Source: Prosapia bicincta
Taxonomy: Eukaryota; Arthropoda; Insecta; Hemiptera; Cercopidae
Direction of reading: 5' to 3'
NCBI GenBank assembly: GCA_036971475.1
Contig: JBAIZL010000002.1
Coordinates: 172,625,024-172,689,023 of the forward strand
DNA: 64,000 nucleotides
In this document: positions 58,701 to 64,000 of the stretch, in pieces
Layout of the letters: each line of letters opens with the position of its first letter
How positions within the stretch are numbered: the first letter of the stretch is position 1
The notes under the pieces: generated by a model
What the model was told of the DNA's origin: nothing
What the model saw: only the letters and a program-made list of their open reading frames with translations
The model's database searches: none
Translations under genes and position numbers: made by a program

Positions 58701-61116
58701 GAATTCAAATAAATACATTTTTTTAAGACATAAGAAATAATTTGAAGTTTAAAAGTAGATGGATAGGAAATTAATTATCCATTAAAAATATGAAAATAGC
58801 AACATTTTGAATGAAATCAAGTGCACTAGAATAAATCTGGAAAATAGTCTCGTAAGATGACAGTTACAGTATAAATATTTTAATTCACTGTAAATGGACA
58901 CTCTTTCCATAAAAACAATCACTTGCCATTGGTACATCTGGATATTACATCCAGTCCTGTTAGGAACTCCCTGGCAAACTGAAGGAAGATGGTAAAAGTG
59001 GCTAGAATAAAAACCAGTCAGTTCCTAGAGAGAGGCTTGTTCGAAGACATCGGCATCAGACTGGTGACTTGTACCTTCTTGTATTTTATAAGATAAAAAT
59101 TCACCAATATGTAGGTAACCTCCAGTATGCACTCTATGGAAGGTTAATTAGCCATTCTCACGTATCGTATTTGTAAGAAACTATTATAATTAGTAAAGTT
59201 GGTAATTACAACTTAATTTTAGAAAATGCTACTCGTACATAAACTCCTTGTTTCATTGCTACTTAGTGGCATTATATACTTTATGATAAACTGATTACAG
59301 ACTAAATAACATTGTAGTACTAACATCTGAAAGTATGGTTCACTTTGGAAGGTTAATTTAGCCATTTTCATGTATCGTATTTGTAAGAAACTATTATAAT
59401 TAGTAAAGTTGATAATTACAACTTAATTTTTGAAAATGCTACTCCTACATAAACTCCTTGTTTCATTGCAATTTAGTGGCATTATATACTTTATGATAAA
59501 CTGATTACAGACTAAATAACATTGTAGTACTAACATCTGAAAGCACGGTTCACTTTGTTGTTTACAGTTAATCTAAAAGAATAAAGAAAAATATTCTTGC
59601 TTTTTATTTAACATTTTGATAAAACTTGGTTTATTTCTTACTTTACATGGAGAAATAACCACACCAAATTCAAATATTCAAGGTTTCTACATTTGTATGC
59701 TTATCCATAGAAAATAATAAAATTCAAGGATTTTATTGCCTATGACGTTCGACAAGACTTTCATCGCTGAACTTAGCAAATTAACGACTTGTCAAACCTG
59801 CAAATGAAGTGTCGCTGAAAGTTACTGTATGTAGGAAAGACTAAGATGTTGTAGGTTTGGCAAGTAGTACATTTTCAAGTTTAAACACAAATAATAAAAC
59901 TGATGAGGCTTTTACTCAATTTGAAGTGGGTTTGCCTTTACATGGAGTTTTTTTTAAAATTTTGTACTAAGCAATTTTACTAAGGCACAGATATATTAAA
60001 AATGTATTTTAAATCTTAAATTAAAACTAAATTTTTTTCATTAAAAAATATCTTTAAAAAAGCCTATAAACTGTTTATCGTGTTCCAAAATTTTTATTCA
60101 CAGCTTATAAATAAAGAAATTTTTTTGTTTCAATTTATAAATGAAGAGTATTAGTACTCTATTTTTTTTCGAATTGAACTCATATAATCCTTTAAAAATT
60201 GGTAAGTTCTTACAGCTGATGTCTGAAGGAGCTCAACTGACCTTGGGTTGTAAGAATGTCAAACATTAACTATAATTAAATGATACTTAACTAAGTGAAT
60301 ACGTAAGGGCTTTCTTGCTGATATGTTTCAAAACAATCGTTCCTTTTACGAAGCAAAGCCTCTCTATTACGAAGAGAGGCTTTGCTTCGTAAAAGGAACG
60401 ATTGTTTCGAAACGCGTCAGCAAGTAAGAACTTACGTATTCACTTAGTTGAGTATCATTTAATTATAGTTTAATCAGTGAATTCAAGATGATTACAACAA
60501 GCAACATTAACTATTACATCAACTTCTCTATATCTATCACTGATCATTCCAATTGACATGTTGTATTTGAAAGCTACGTAGCATATAATGGAGTGAATTT
60601 TTTTAAAATAATACATATTAGGAAACAGATACATTTAAAATTTGATAAACACACTTGCAAGATGCTTAAAAATAGTTTCTCTTCCTTTAACAAAACTATG
60701 AACTAATTAATGAACAACAAAACCCTTGTAACCTTCTGATGATGCTAACAGTGTTAGCGAAATGTACATCAAGGGTATTTAAATATTTGGAGCAAGGGTT
60801 TTATTCTTCATTTATTATAATTACGCTACTGTGCTCTGCATACATTTGAAAACTAAGAACTGTTTACATAGAAAAAAAATTTACTTCAGTTCAGACAAAA
60901 AATGTAGACTAAAATAAATAAACCAAGTTTAATCGAAATCTGGAAAAAATGGTTTGTTTGATTTGTCATGGAATCACCTATGTCATAGTGGATATAACTA
61001 AACTAACCTCAAAATGTCGAAAGAGAACTTTAGCTAATATATCTCTAATTATTGTTGGACACAGCAACGACTCAACAACCACTACTTTACGATCTTTAGG
61101 ACTCACCAATACATGC
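36779..61116 (-). CDS. ACTR10: ACTR10 / Arp11, dynactin pointed-end actin-related protein (6 visible exons)
   Basis: ACTR10 caps the pointed end of the Arp1 filament in dynactin and helps cargo binding of the dynein motor in the cytoplasm. Exons in coding order (- strand): 61116-61008, 52603-52428, 49150-49032, 43556-43342, 40911-40710, 36912-36779. They join into 317 codons plus a stop with consistent phases and GT-AG borders. Signatures: [68 protein letters not shown] and [13 protein letters not shown]. About 100 N-terminal codons (including the nucleotide-binding DLG-type loop) lie beyond 64000. The gene converges with SPT16; every intron holds transposons. Confidence 0.95.
37380..38345 (+). 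pseudogene. Tc1/mariner-superfamily transposase (insect DUF4817-associated type), decayed
   Basis: In changing frames: [95 protein letters not shown] and [19 protein letters not shown]. This is the DDE half of a transposase common in insects. Many stops and shifts; the N-terminal HTH is unclear here (compare 14286-14590). Lies in the last ACTR10 intron, antisense to the gene. Confidence 0.75.
38346..38850. mobile_element. (GT)n, decayed PLE end and fold-back of type A termini
   Basis: A (GT)n tract at 38357-38380 is followed by a decayed type C motif (38391-38430). At about 38465-38790 an inverted repeat made of two type A termini meets near 38632. Poly-A and a TA tract (38812-38845) follow. 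Confidence 0.65.
38851..40445 (-). mobile_element. PLE-A copy 5
   Basis: A - strand PLE with the 3' terminus at 38851-39060, GIY-YIG region at 39300-39430 and RT at 39878-40441. It is 5'-truncated at a (CA)n tract (40424-40440). Sense relative to ACTR10, inside the intron 36913-40709. Confidence 0.75.
39878..40441 (-). pseudogene. PLE-A reverse transcriptase fragment, catalytic box YVDN
   Basis: Carries [20 protein letters not shown] (motif A region), [20 protein letters not shown] (motif B) and [13 protein letters not shown] (motif C, second Asp replaced by Asn as in 9705-10400). It stops at 39878 after TVETEQLTI because of a small deletion compared with copy 1. Confidence 0.8.
40446..40640. 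mobile_element. inverted type A terminus fragments
   Basis: Two short pieces of the PLE terminus face each other near 40540 (ATTTTTTGGACTAGGAGACT and its complement CTCCTAGTCCAAAAAATC). No coding sequence. Confidence 0.7.
40710..40911 (-). CDS. ACTR10: ACTR10 exon
   Basis: Acceptor TTTAG before 40911, donor GTAATT at 40709-40704. It encodes [54 protein letters not shown]. The open frame runs past the donor; the border was set by homology. Confidence 0.95.
41262..41505. mobile_element. inverted pair of PLE-B pLTR pieces with decayed hammerhead
   Basis: Left part matches the pLTR start (ATCAAGAGCACAGTGGTACA); the right part runs in the other direction from GTAACTTCTTGTTTGCTAGA. The motif at 41444-41490 keeps CTGATGA and TGTACATA but has AAAA in place of GAAA. 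Confidence 0.65.
41863..43140 (+). pseudogene. piggyBac-like transposase, internally deleted
   Basis: The ATG at 41863 opens an acidic N-terminal region of 154 codons ([39 protein letters not shown]), typical in style for piggyBac transposases. The frame ends at 42327. At about 42955-43130, C-terminal pieces appear: [30 protein letters not shown] and, after a frameshift, [12 protein letters not shown], which follow the conserved DYSTTKGGVD / YNV / AGINS-type motifs. The catalytic centre is missing and a PLE-B pLTR fragment (42885-42950) interrupts the body. Confidence 0.65.
43342..43556 (-). CDS. ACTR10: ACTR10 exon
   Basis: Acceptor TTCTAG before 43556, donor GTAAAA below 43342. It encodes [60 protein letters not shown] and AICK. 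FEQDN...LILD aligns with the vertebrate protein and the phase joins both neighbours. Confidence 0.93.
43557..44739. other. ACTR10 intron segment
   Basis: AT-rich, nothing recognised, up to the PLE target duplication at 44740. Confidence 0.5.
44740..44750. repeat. left target-site duplication of PLE-B
   Basis: GCAGAGAGGTT, repeated exactly at 47877-47887 on the other side of the element. Confidence 0.9.
44864..44913 (-). ncRNA. hammerhead ribozyme in the 3' pLTR of PLE-B
   Basis: On the - strand: AGACCCT pairs with AGGGTTT (7 bp, one G-U); box CTGATGA; extra T; stem II GATGAC/GTCATC (6 bp, loop ATG); GAAA; TGTACATA containing the palindrome TGTACA as a short stem III; cleavage expected after AUA. 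All conserved core nucleotides are present. Confidence 0.75.
45170..47518 (-). pseudogene. PLE-B polyprotein: reverse transcriptase plus GIY-YIG nuclease, one in-frame stop
   Basis: From the ATG at 47518 ([11 protein letters not shown]) the frame runs 64 codons to TAA (47326-47324), then continues in the same frame to the stop at 45170, 783 codons in all. In the 702-residue part after the stop: [11 protein letters not shown] (165-175), LPKIHKEG...RPIVSG (238-254), motif [14 protein letters not shown] (304-316), motif [18 protein letters not shown] (365-381), motif C RYVDD (402-406), LDIL...YRKPTNNN, then GIY-YIG with [20 protein letters not shown] (599-618) and YKEHLAH. PLE proteins copy RNA at nicked targets. 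Apart from the single TAA it looks functional; the stop could be a recent mutation or an assembly error. Confidence 0.88.
47636..47685 (-). ncRNA. hammerhead ribozyme in the 5' pLTR of PLE-B
   Basis: Identical in all core parts to 44864-44913. It lies about 70-120 bases downstream of the TATA box on the - strand, so it would sit in the 5' leader of the element's transcript. Confidence 0.78.
47755..47762 (-). promoter_or_regulatory. TATA box of the PLE-B pLTR
   Basis: TATATATA in a GC-rich setting (GCCTATATATAGCGACC on the - strand), upstream of the hammerhead and the ATG. The same box is in the other pLTR near 44984-44991. Promoter function is inferred. Confidence 0.5.
47877..47887. repeat. 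right target-site duplication of PLE-B
   Basis: GCAGAGAGGTT, exact match to 44740-44750. Confidence 0.9.
47888..49031. other. ACTR10 intron segment
   Basis: AT-rich; no gene or transposon recognised. A short C tract at about 48490. Confidence 0.45.
49032..49150 (-). CDS. ACTR10: ACTR10 exon
   Basis: Acceptor TTTTTAAG before 49150, donor GTAAAC below 49032. It encodes [39 protein letters not shown]; the VxEDIK end aligns with vertebrate ACTR10. This segment is variable in the family. Confidence 0.88.
49395..50525 (+). pseudogene. degenerate Penelope-like element (family D)
   Basis: RT pieces in mixed frames: [20 protein letters not shown] (motif B), [17 protein letters not shown] motif C (second Asp replaced by Gly), INFTLETE, then [20 protein letters not shown] sequence. 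Near 50150-50215, [20 protein letters not shown] shows the GIY-YIG nuclease. Many stops. Lies antisense in the ACTR10 intron 49151-52427; outer boundaries uncertain. Confidence 0.75.
50526..51135. other. intron segment, unassigned open stretch
   Basis: A + strand open stretch 50731-50916 ([20 protein letters not shown]...) is not recognised and is probably chance or an old transposon. The rest is AT-rich. Confidence 0.35.
51140..52250. mobile_element. solo LTR of a gypsy-type retrotransposon
   Basis: Begins TGTAACACTC and ends GTCCGTTACA (TGTAAC/GTTACA inverted ends), 1111 bp, flanked by the 4-bp duplication ATGT (51136-51139 and 52251-52254). No coding frame. A solo LTR arises by recombination between the two LTRs. 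Family inferred from terminus and duplication length; strand unknown. Confidence 0.8.
52428..52603 (-). CDS. ACTR10: ACTR10 exon
   Basis: Acceptor GTTTAG before 52603, donor GTAAGA below 52428. It encodes [40 protein letters not shown] and [18 protein letters not shown]. The PSHL, IDAG and PVYEG motifs match the actin-like fold of ACTR10. Confidence 0.95.
52653..52706. repeat. (TA)n microsatellite
   Basis: About 54 bp of TA directly at the border of the PLE inverted-repeat structure, as at most PLE ends in the window. Confidence 0.9.
52707..55937. mobile_element. Neptune-like PLE framed by about 600-bp inverted repeats
   Basis: 52707-53309 is the reverse complement of about 55326-55937: an inverted 3' stub (type A terminus, 3' UTR and part of the GIY-YIG coding end) joined at 53309/53310 to a + strand body truncated at its 5' end. 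Outer flanks are (TA)n on both sides. Type A folds lie at both ends (52798-52835 and 55807-55845). A poly-A run (53018-53040) in the stub is absent from the other arm. Confidence 0.88.
53310..55582 (+). pseudogene. Neptune-like PLE protein, RT plus GIY-YIG, one frameshift and one stop
   Basis: The frame is open from the junction at 53310. Motifs: [37 protein letters not shown], (frameshift near 53950) [32 protein letters not shown] (motif A), [20 protein letters not shown] (motif B), [12 protein letters not shown] (motif C, intact YIDD), a stop at 54575-54577, [11 protein letters not shown], a Cys-rich [10 protein letters not shown] and GIY-YIG as [20 protein letters not shown]. PLEs with Cys-rich spacers before GIY-YIG are of the Neptune type as I recall. 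Dead by two lesions only, so fairly young. Antisense to ACTR10. Confidence 0.87.
55958..57097 (-). mobile_element. Tigger deletion derivative 1
   Basis: Ends CAGTAAACTCCCGATTATCT and (inverted right) CAGTAAACTCCGTGGGCGGA, flanked by TA. 1140 bp. On the - strand near 56370-56280 it keeps the transposase C-terminus: [20 protein letters not shown] then FFVKK and a stop, like the KKQTxITxFF end of Tigger transposases. The rest of the gene is deleted. Confidence 0.85.
57110..57290. repeat. fold-back with hammerhead-like ends
   Basis: Arms around TTCAGGAAAATAATTATCTA pair about a centre near 57210. The right arm (57221-57275) reads CTGAAGA, extra T, GCTGG/TCGGC stem II, GAAA and AGCTTA, but its stem I does not pair well; the left arm has AAAA for GAAA. 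Probably decayed. Confidence 0.5.
57382..58128. mobile_element. fold-back mariner derivative
   Basis: Both ends carry the same mariner 5' end in inverted orientation (GGGTCTAAAAAATAAGTTTC and GGGTCCAAAAAATAAGTTTC), about 150 bp each, flanked by TA. Each end includes the start of the transposase ([11 protein letters not shown]). 747 bp in all. Confidence 0.85.
57540..57960 (+). pseudogene. mariner transposase N-terminal fragment
   Basis: [31 protein letters not shown], then a jump to [20 protein letters not shown] and [14 protein letters not shown], a stop, and [18 protein letters not shown], where the first catalytic Asp region begins. The linker and most of the catalytic domain are deleted. 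A second copy of the N-terminus is on the - strand at 58060-57970. Confidence 0.8.
59138..59555. repeat. tandem duplication, 2 x about 209 bp
   Basis: The unit starting GGAAGGTTAATT and containing TAAGAAACTATTATAATTAG and TGATAAACTGATTACAGACT occurs at 59138 and 59347 with few differences. No gene. Confidence 0.9.
60270..60475. repeat. fold-back element, family F
   Basis: Near-perfect inverted repeat centred near 60371. It shares the outer arm (AACTAAGTGAATACGTAAG, TTCAAAACAATCGTTCC) with 3810-4104 but has a different inner arm (GAAGCAAAGCCTCTC). Confidence 0.85.
60731..60776 (+). ncRNA. hammerhead ribozyme candidate, canonical box
   Basis: CCTT pairs with AAGG; box CTGATGA; extra T; stem II GCTAAC/GTTAGC (6 bp, loop AGT); GAAA; TGTACATC with the TGTACA palindrome; expected cleavage after AUC. 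It resembles PLE-B motifs but stem II is different, so it is a separate family. Confidence 0.68.
61008..61116 (-). CDS. ACTR10: ACTR10 exon (first visible)
   Basis: Acceptor TTTTCAG before 61116, donor GTTAGT below 61008. It encodes [20 protein letters not shown] and [16 protein letters not shown], a very conserved block. It starts one base into a codon, so another coding exon precedes it outside the window. Confidence 0.95.
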
Positions 61117-61960
61117 CTGAAAATAAAATATGTTCAACATTAATAAAATTAAAATATGAAACAATGTTATAGATTCTGATATATTTCATCACTTCTCATT
61201 ACTATAATTTAATCATCGTTAAAGCGATCATCCAGTCTTCCAGCTAACCTAGTTAGTCTCTAAAAAGAAAGAAGACTTTTTTAAACAAAACATTCTGTTC
61301 AGTTTAAGACTGATTGTCATGGATGACAGATTTGTAATGTGTTTTATAAGTAATGCCAGTACTGTATTGTACTTCGGTTAATGAATTCTCATATGTTTGG
61401 CATTCTGAAAGTCGGTGGAAGATAGGAACAAAAAAGAAAATGTTACGGTTTCATAAATATAGATTTCGTCCGAGTCTTTGAAAATTTATAAGATGATTTG
61501 GAAGTGAAAAATGAAGACATCAAACCTTGGATATCATACGACAATTACTTCAAACATGATGACAAATTCCTTAGCGATCTCATTGTAAAGACATGATCAT
61601 CATTAGCAGGCTAATGAAGATAACAGTACCGCTCGTGAGAATGATAAAGTAATTGGTCCAAGCTACTGGAATATTTGAACAGTTCCTAATTTATTTTGAG
61701 AGGCTAGAAGACATATTAGCTGGCAAAATGCTAATCTTAAGGAATTTCAACAGAAAATAATTACTGATTATTTAAAATGTAGTTAACTGTGCACAGTATT
61801 GTGTTTTGTGTTTATTAACTGTTAGTGTACTGTTGGTCTTATAGAAAACGTAATTTATTATTCAGTACCTAAAATTAAGTAATACAGAATACTATAATAG
61901 AGAAATTATGTGAATATGAAAACATATAAAAAAAAATAAAAACATACACAAACTCACAAA
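61117..61960. other. ACTR10 intron segment
   Basis: No exon recognised. The + strand at 61480-61760 gives interrupted transposase-like text (PWISYDNYFKHDDKFLSDL, GISTEN) that I cannot assign. Confidence 0.35.
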
Positions 61961-61968
61961 TTATCATT

Positions 61969-62015
61969 AACTCATACGTGTTTCAATGACAAAGTCATCA
62001 TCATCAGTGAGTGTT
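61969..62015 (-). ncRNA. hammerhead ribozyme candidate, canonical box
   Basis: On the - strand: ACTCA/TGAGT stem I (5 bp), CTGATGA, extra T, stem II GATGAC/GTCATT (loop TTT), GAAA, CACGTA, cleavage expected after GUA. A mirrored partial copy on the + strand (62055-62084) stops before GAAA. Confidence 0.68.
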
Positions 62016-62213
62016 TAAGTTTAACTCAGTTGTAAGTTAGAGTTTGTAGTAGTAACACTCACTGATGATGATGACTTTGTATATCTTTTCATTTATTTTA
62101 ACATAACATCACAAGCTAAGCTCAAAGATAGTTGTATATTTTATGTAGTAAGCCTATTTTATTAGGAATAATTCTTTAAACTTTAATAAGAAAACAGATA
62201 TATTATAAATGTA

Positions 62214-63075
62214 CAGTAAACTCCCGATTATCCGTGGGCGGATTAACCGGGGTCTGCCATTGTTTTACAAATATCCAATTTTTATTCCAATCAAATTCAT
62301 GTGTTTAAATTTCCAAACGGTGAATTACGACGTAAATACATATAACGCTTAATAGAAGTTAAGATGAAGGAAATAGATATGTAAATATGTACGTACTAAT
62401 TTTTACATTGAAAGGGAAGTATCCCGACGTGGGCCAGCGAAATAAAAGGGGCGAGCAGACTACTGTATATAAGAGACAATGACAAAATGCTTGGACGCCC
62501 GAAAACCTAATGTGTATCATAAGATTGTAAACAAATGTCAGCTAATCTCGGCTATAAATAGTCTAGGACATGACATATGCATTATCCATGTCTGTCATAT
62601 ACATTATCGATCTTTATGGCTTTGTGACACAAGTAGACACTGTGCGACAAAATGGTTCTCAAGAAACTTAGATCGCACATTAAAGCTAAATCAATGCTCA
62701 CAAAAAAACAGACAAAAGTGACAGATTTTTTTGTTAAAAAGTGAAAGTATTCTGTGTAAAGGAAATTACATATGTACATACATACTTACTTTTGACATAT
62801 ACTTACGTACGTATTGTAAATAGTTATAGACATATAAATGTACATGTTATAATCAGTCAACGAATGAATACATCGACATTTTAAATTATTTTCTGTGTTT
62901 ATTTTGTCCTCTGAAGATTATTTGTGAATTGCATTAACCGGGGTCATTATTTATGCAACTTATGGTATAATAATCGATTGTTTTGCGTATTCTTTGTTCA
63001 TAGTGGATTATCCGGGGAATTCGTTATCCGGCGTTGCCGGGCCACCCTATTCCACGGATAATCGGGAGTTTACTG
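62214..63075 (+). mobile_element. Tigger deletion derivative 2
   Basis: Same ends as 55958-57097 in opposite orientation (CAGTAAACTCCCGATTATCC and its inverted copy), flanked by TA, 862 bp. On the + strand near 62650-62744 it keeps the transposase C-terminus: [20 protein letters not shown] then FFVKK and a stop. Confidence 0.87.
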
Positions 63076-63077
63076 TA

Positions 63078-63262
63078 TTTACAAAACCAAACAAGCTATT
63101 TATCATACACTTACTTTCCAATATAACTTGGTAAATGCATTGTCGAATGCTGTGAGGTACAGTTAAGGCCTGCTCAGGTGTGTTGTGCTTTTGTGATTCT
63201 GTCTTGCTTATATGTTGATGTTCTGAGTGCAGCTTTGCAATTCCTTCTATTAGTTCACACTC
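63078..63262. other. ACTR10 intron, unassigned
   Basis: A - strand open stretch with a GTAAGT at 63113 could pass for an exon, but its translation (ELIEGIAKLHSEHQHISKTE) does not match ACTR10. Confidence 0.3.
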
Positions 63263-63263
63263 T

Positions 63264-63264
<1 letters not shown>

Positions 63265-63340
<76 letters not shown>
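63265..63340. repeat. (TA)n microsatellite
   Basis: About 76 bp of uninterrupted TA. Confidence 0.92.
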
Positions 63341-63344
<4 letters not shown>

Positions 63345-63424
63345 TTTGTAGATTATGCAACACTGTTTTCTTGTATACACTTATCACTTTCACTTATGTA
63401 CTTAAACAAGAATCTTACTTGATA

Positions 63425-64000
63425 TTTATACTTACTTACTTACTAGCCAACGCCCACTCTTGGCTGTTGGGCCATTTGGTGGCGCGCTGACCAGTAGAGG
63501 CGAGAGATCTCTTCTTCCTTCGTGTCGTTCAGGGGTCCATGGTCCAGAGCTGTACATGACTGGAGGTGCTCAGCTGTCATGTCCTCCCCGCTGTCACATA
63601 GGGTGCACCTGGGAGACGAGAAGACGTGTATCTTGTTTAGGTGTGCAGCTAGGTAATCGTGTCCAGTTGTGAGTCTAAAAAGTGCAACCCCGTCCCGTCG
63701 GGGTAACATGTTGTTAATTGGCCCGTTTTCGACAAGAGTAGCCCAACGTTTATTAAAAGATGCTTCTCGTAAGTAGGCCTGAGTGCTCCTCTTTATTGCA
63801 GCATTTATTTGTATTTTTATGGAGGGGAGCGAAGTTGCTACGCTCGGCTGTGGGAGCGTTGTTCCTTTTTTTGCCAATGAGTCAGCTAATTCATTTCCTC
63901 TTATATCCACGTGGCTGGGGATCCATTGTAATTCAATTTTCCATCCCCTATTCATTAGTTTTGACAAATTTTGACGGCAGGCTAGAGTGGATCTGCAATC
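63425..64000 (-). mobile_element. 3' end of a non-LTR retrotransposon with RNase H
   Basis: The coding frame reaches its stop at the very end of the element, followed by a short TAAG tandem tail (63425-63446), a 3' end style known from I/LOA/R1-like elements. The element continues past 64000. It lies sense in the 5'-most visible ACTR10 intron. Confidence 0.8.
63443..64000 (-). CDS. non-LTR retrotransposon ORF2 C-terminus (RNase H and zinc-finger-like tail), partial
   Basis: The - strand frame encodes IELQWIPSHVDIRGNELADS with LAKKG, the end of an RNase H domain (HVDIRGNELAD holds its last conserved Asp), then LFRLTTGHDYLAAHLNKI and a CTLCDSG...TAEHLQSC segment, the Cys-His pattern common after RNase H in such elements. 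It ends RVGVG-type sequence just before the TAAG tail. The reverse transcriptase lies outside the window. No stops in the visible part. Confidence 0.85.
   Translation of the reverse strand, partial: DCRSTLACRQNLSKLMNRGWKIELQWIPSHVDIRGNELADSLAKKGTTLPQPSVATSLPSIKIQINAAIKRSTQAYLREASFNKRWATLVENGPINNMLPRRDGVALFRLTTGHDYLAAHLNKIHVFSSPRCTLCDSGEDMTAEHLQSCTALDHGPLNDTKEEEISRLYWSARHQMAQQPRVGVG

Larger units (their letters stand above)
58129..61007. other. ACTR10 intron, mostly non-coding
   Basis: AT-rich sequence with a tandem duplication (59138-59555), fold-back family F (60270-60475) and a hammerhead candidate (60731-60776). No exon or transposase recognised. Confidence 0.5.

Noticed and set aside
63113..63245. 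Possible first ACTR10 exon ending at a good GTAAGT (- strand)
   Set aside because: Neither the frame needed for splicing nor its open frame resembles the ACTR10 N-terminus, which should contain the DLG-type nucleotide-binding loop.

Overview
This window looks like an AT-rich arthropod (probably insect) nuclear genome. The genes have GT-AG introns, the introns are several kb long, and transposons dominate: mariner, Tigger/pogo, piggyBac-like, hAT, a gypsy-type solo LTR, an RNase H-bearing non-LTR element and many Penelope-like elements (PLEs). Long (TA)n tracts are common. No bacterial features, tRNA, rRNA or CRISPR were seen.

Two conserved host genes converge. On the + strand, the C-terminal half of SPT16 (FACT histone chaperone) runs through 12 exons from 3187 to the stop at 33456, with a 3' UTR to about 34900. 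On the - strand, the dynactin pointed-end protein ACTR10/Arp11 runs from 61116 down to its stop at 36779 in 6 visible exons. The first ~100 codons of ACTR10 and the N-terminal part of SPT16 lie outside the window. In both genes the exon lengths and phases join into an open frame.

Almost everything else is transposon sequence inside introns. SPT16 introns hold a broken mariner (855-2187), MITEs and fold-backs (3810-4104, 5069-6286, 6334-6566), PLE clusters (7447-11330, 17400-21450, 23826-24606), a decayed Tigger (27817-30427) and a hAT with a nested PLE (31231-32695). ACTR10 introns hold a decayed Tc1/mariner-superfamily element, a PLE-A copy, a piggyBac remnant, a nearly intact PLE with two pLTRs and an 11-bp target duplication (44751-47876), another PLE remnant, a 1.1-kb solo LTR (51140-52250), a large PLE in an inverted-repeat frame (52707-55937), two Tigger deletion derivatives, a fold-back mariner (57382-58128) and the 3' end of a non-LTR element.

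The main hidden signal is a set of small hammerhead-ribozyme-like motifs in PLE termini and fold-back repeats. They share stem I, a CUGANGA-type box, one extra nucleotide, stem II, GAAA, a tiny usually palindromic stem III and the stem I return strand. Several copies have the canonical box (44864-44913, 47636-47685, 22051-22100, 60731-60776, 61969-62015, 6451-6488, 21265-21309). Others carry UUGANAA or UCGANAA, in which canonical C3 and G8, a Watson-Crick pair in the active fold, are replaced together by U3 and A8. All coordinates and folds were read by eye; no alignment, folding or database search was run.
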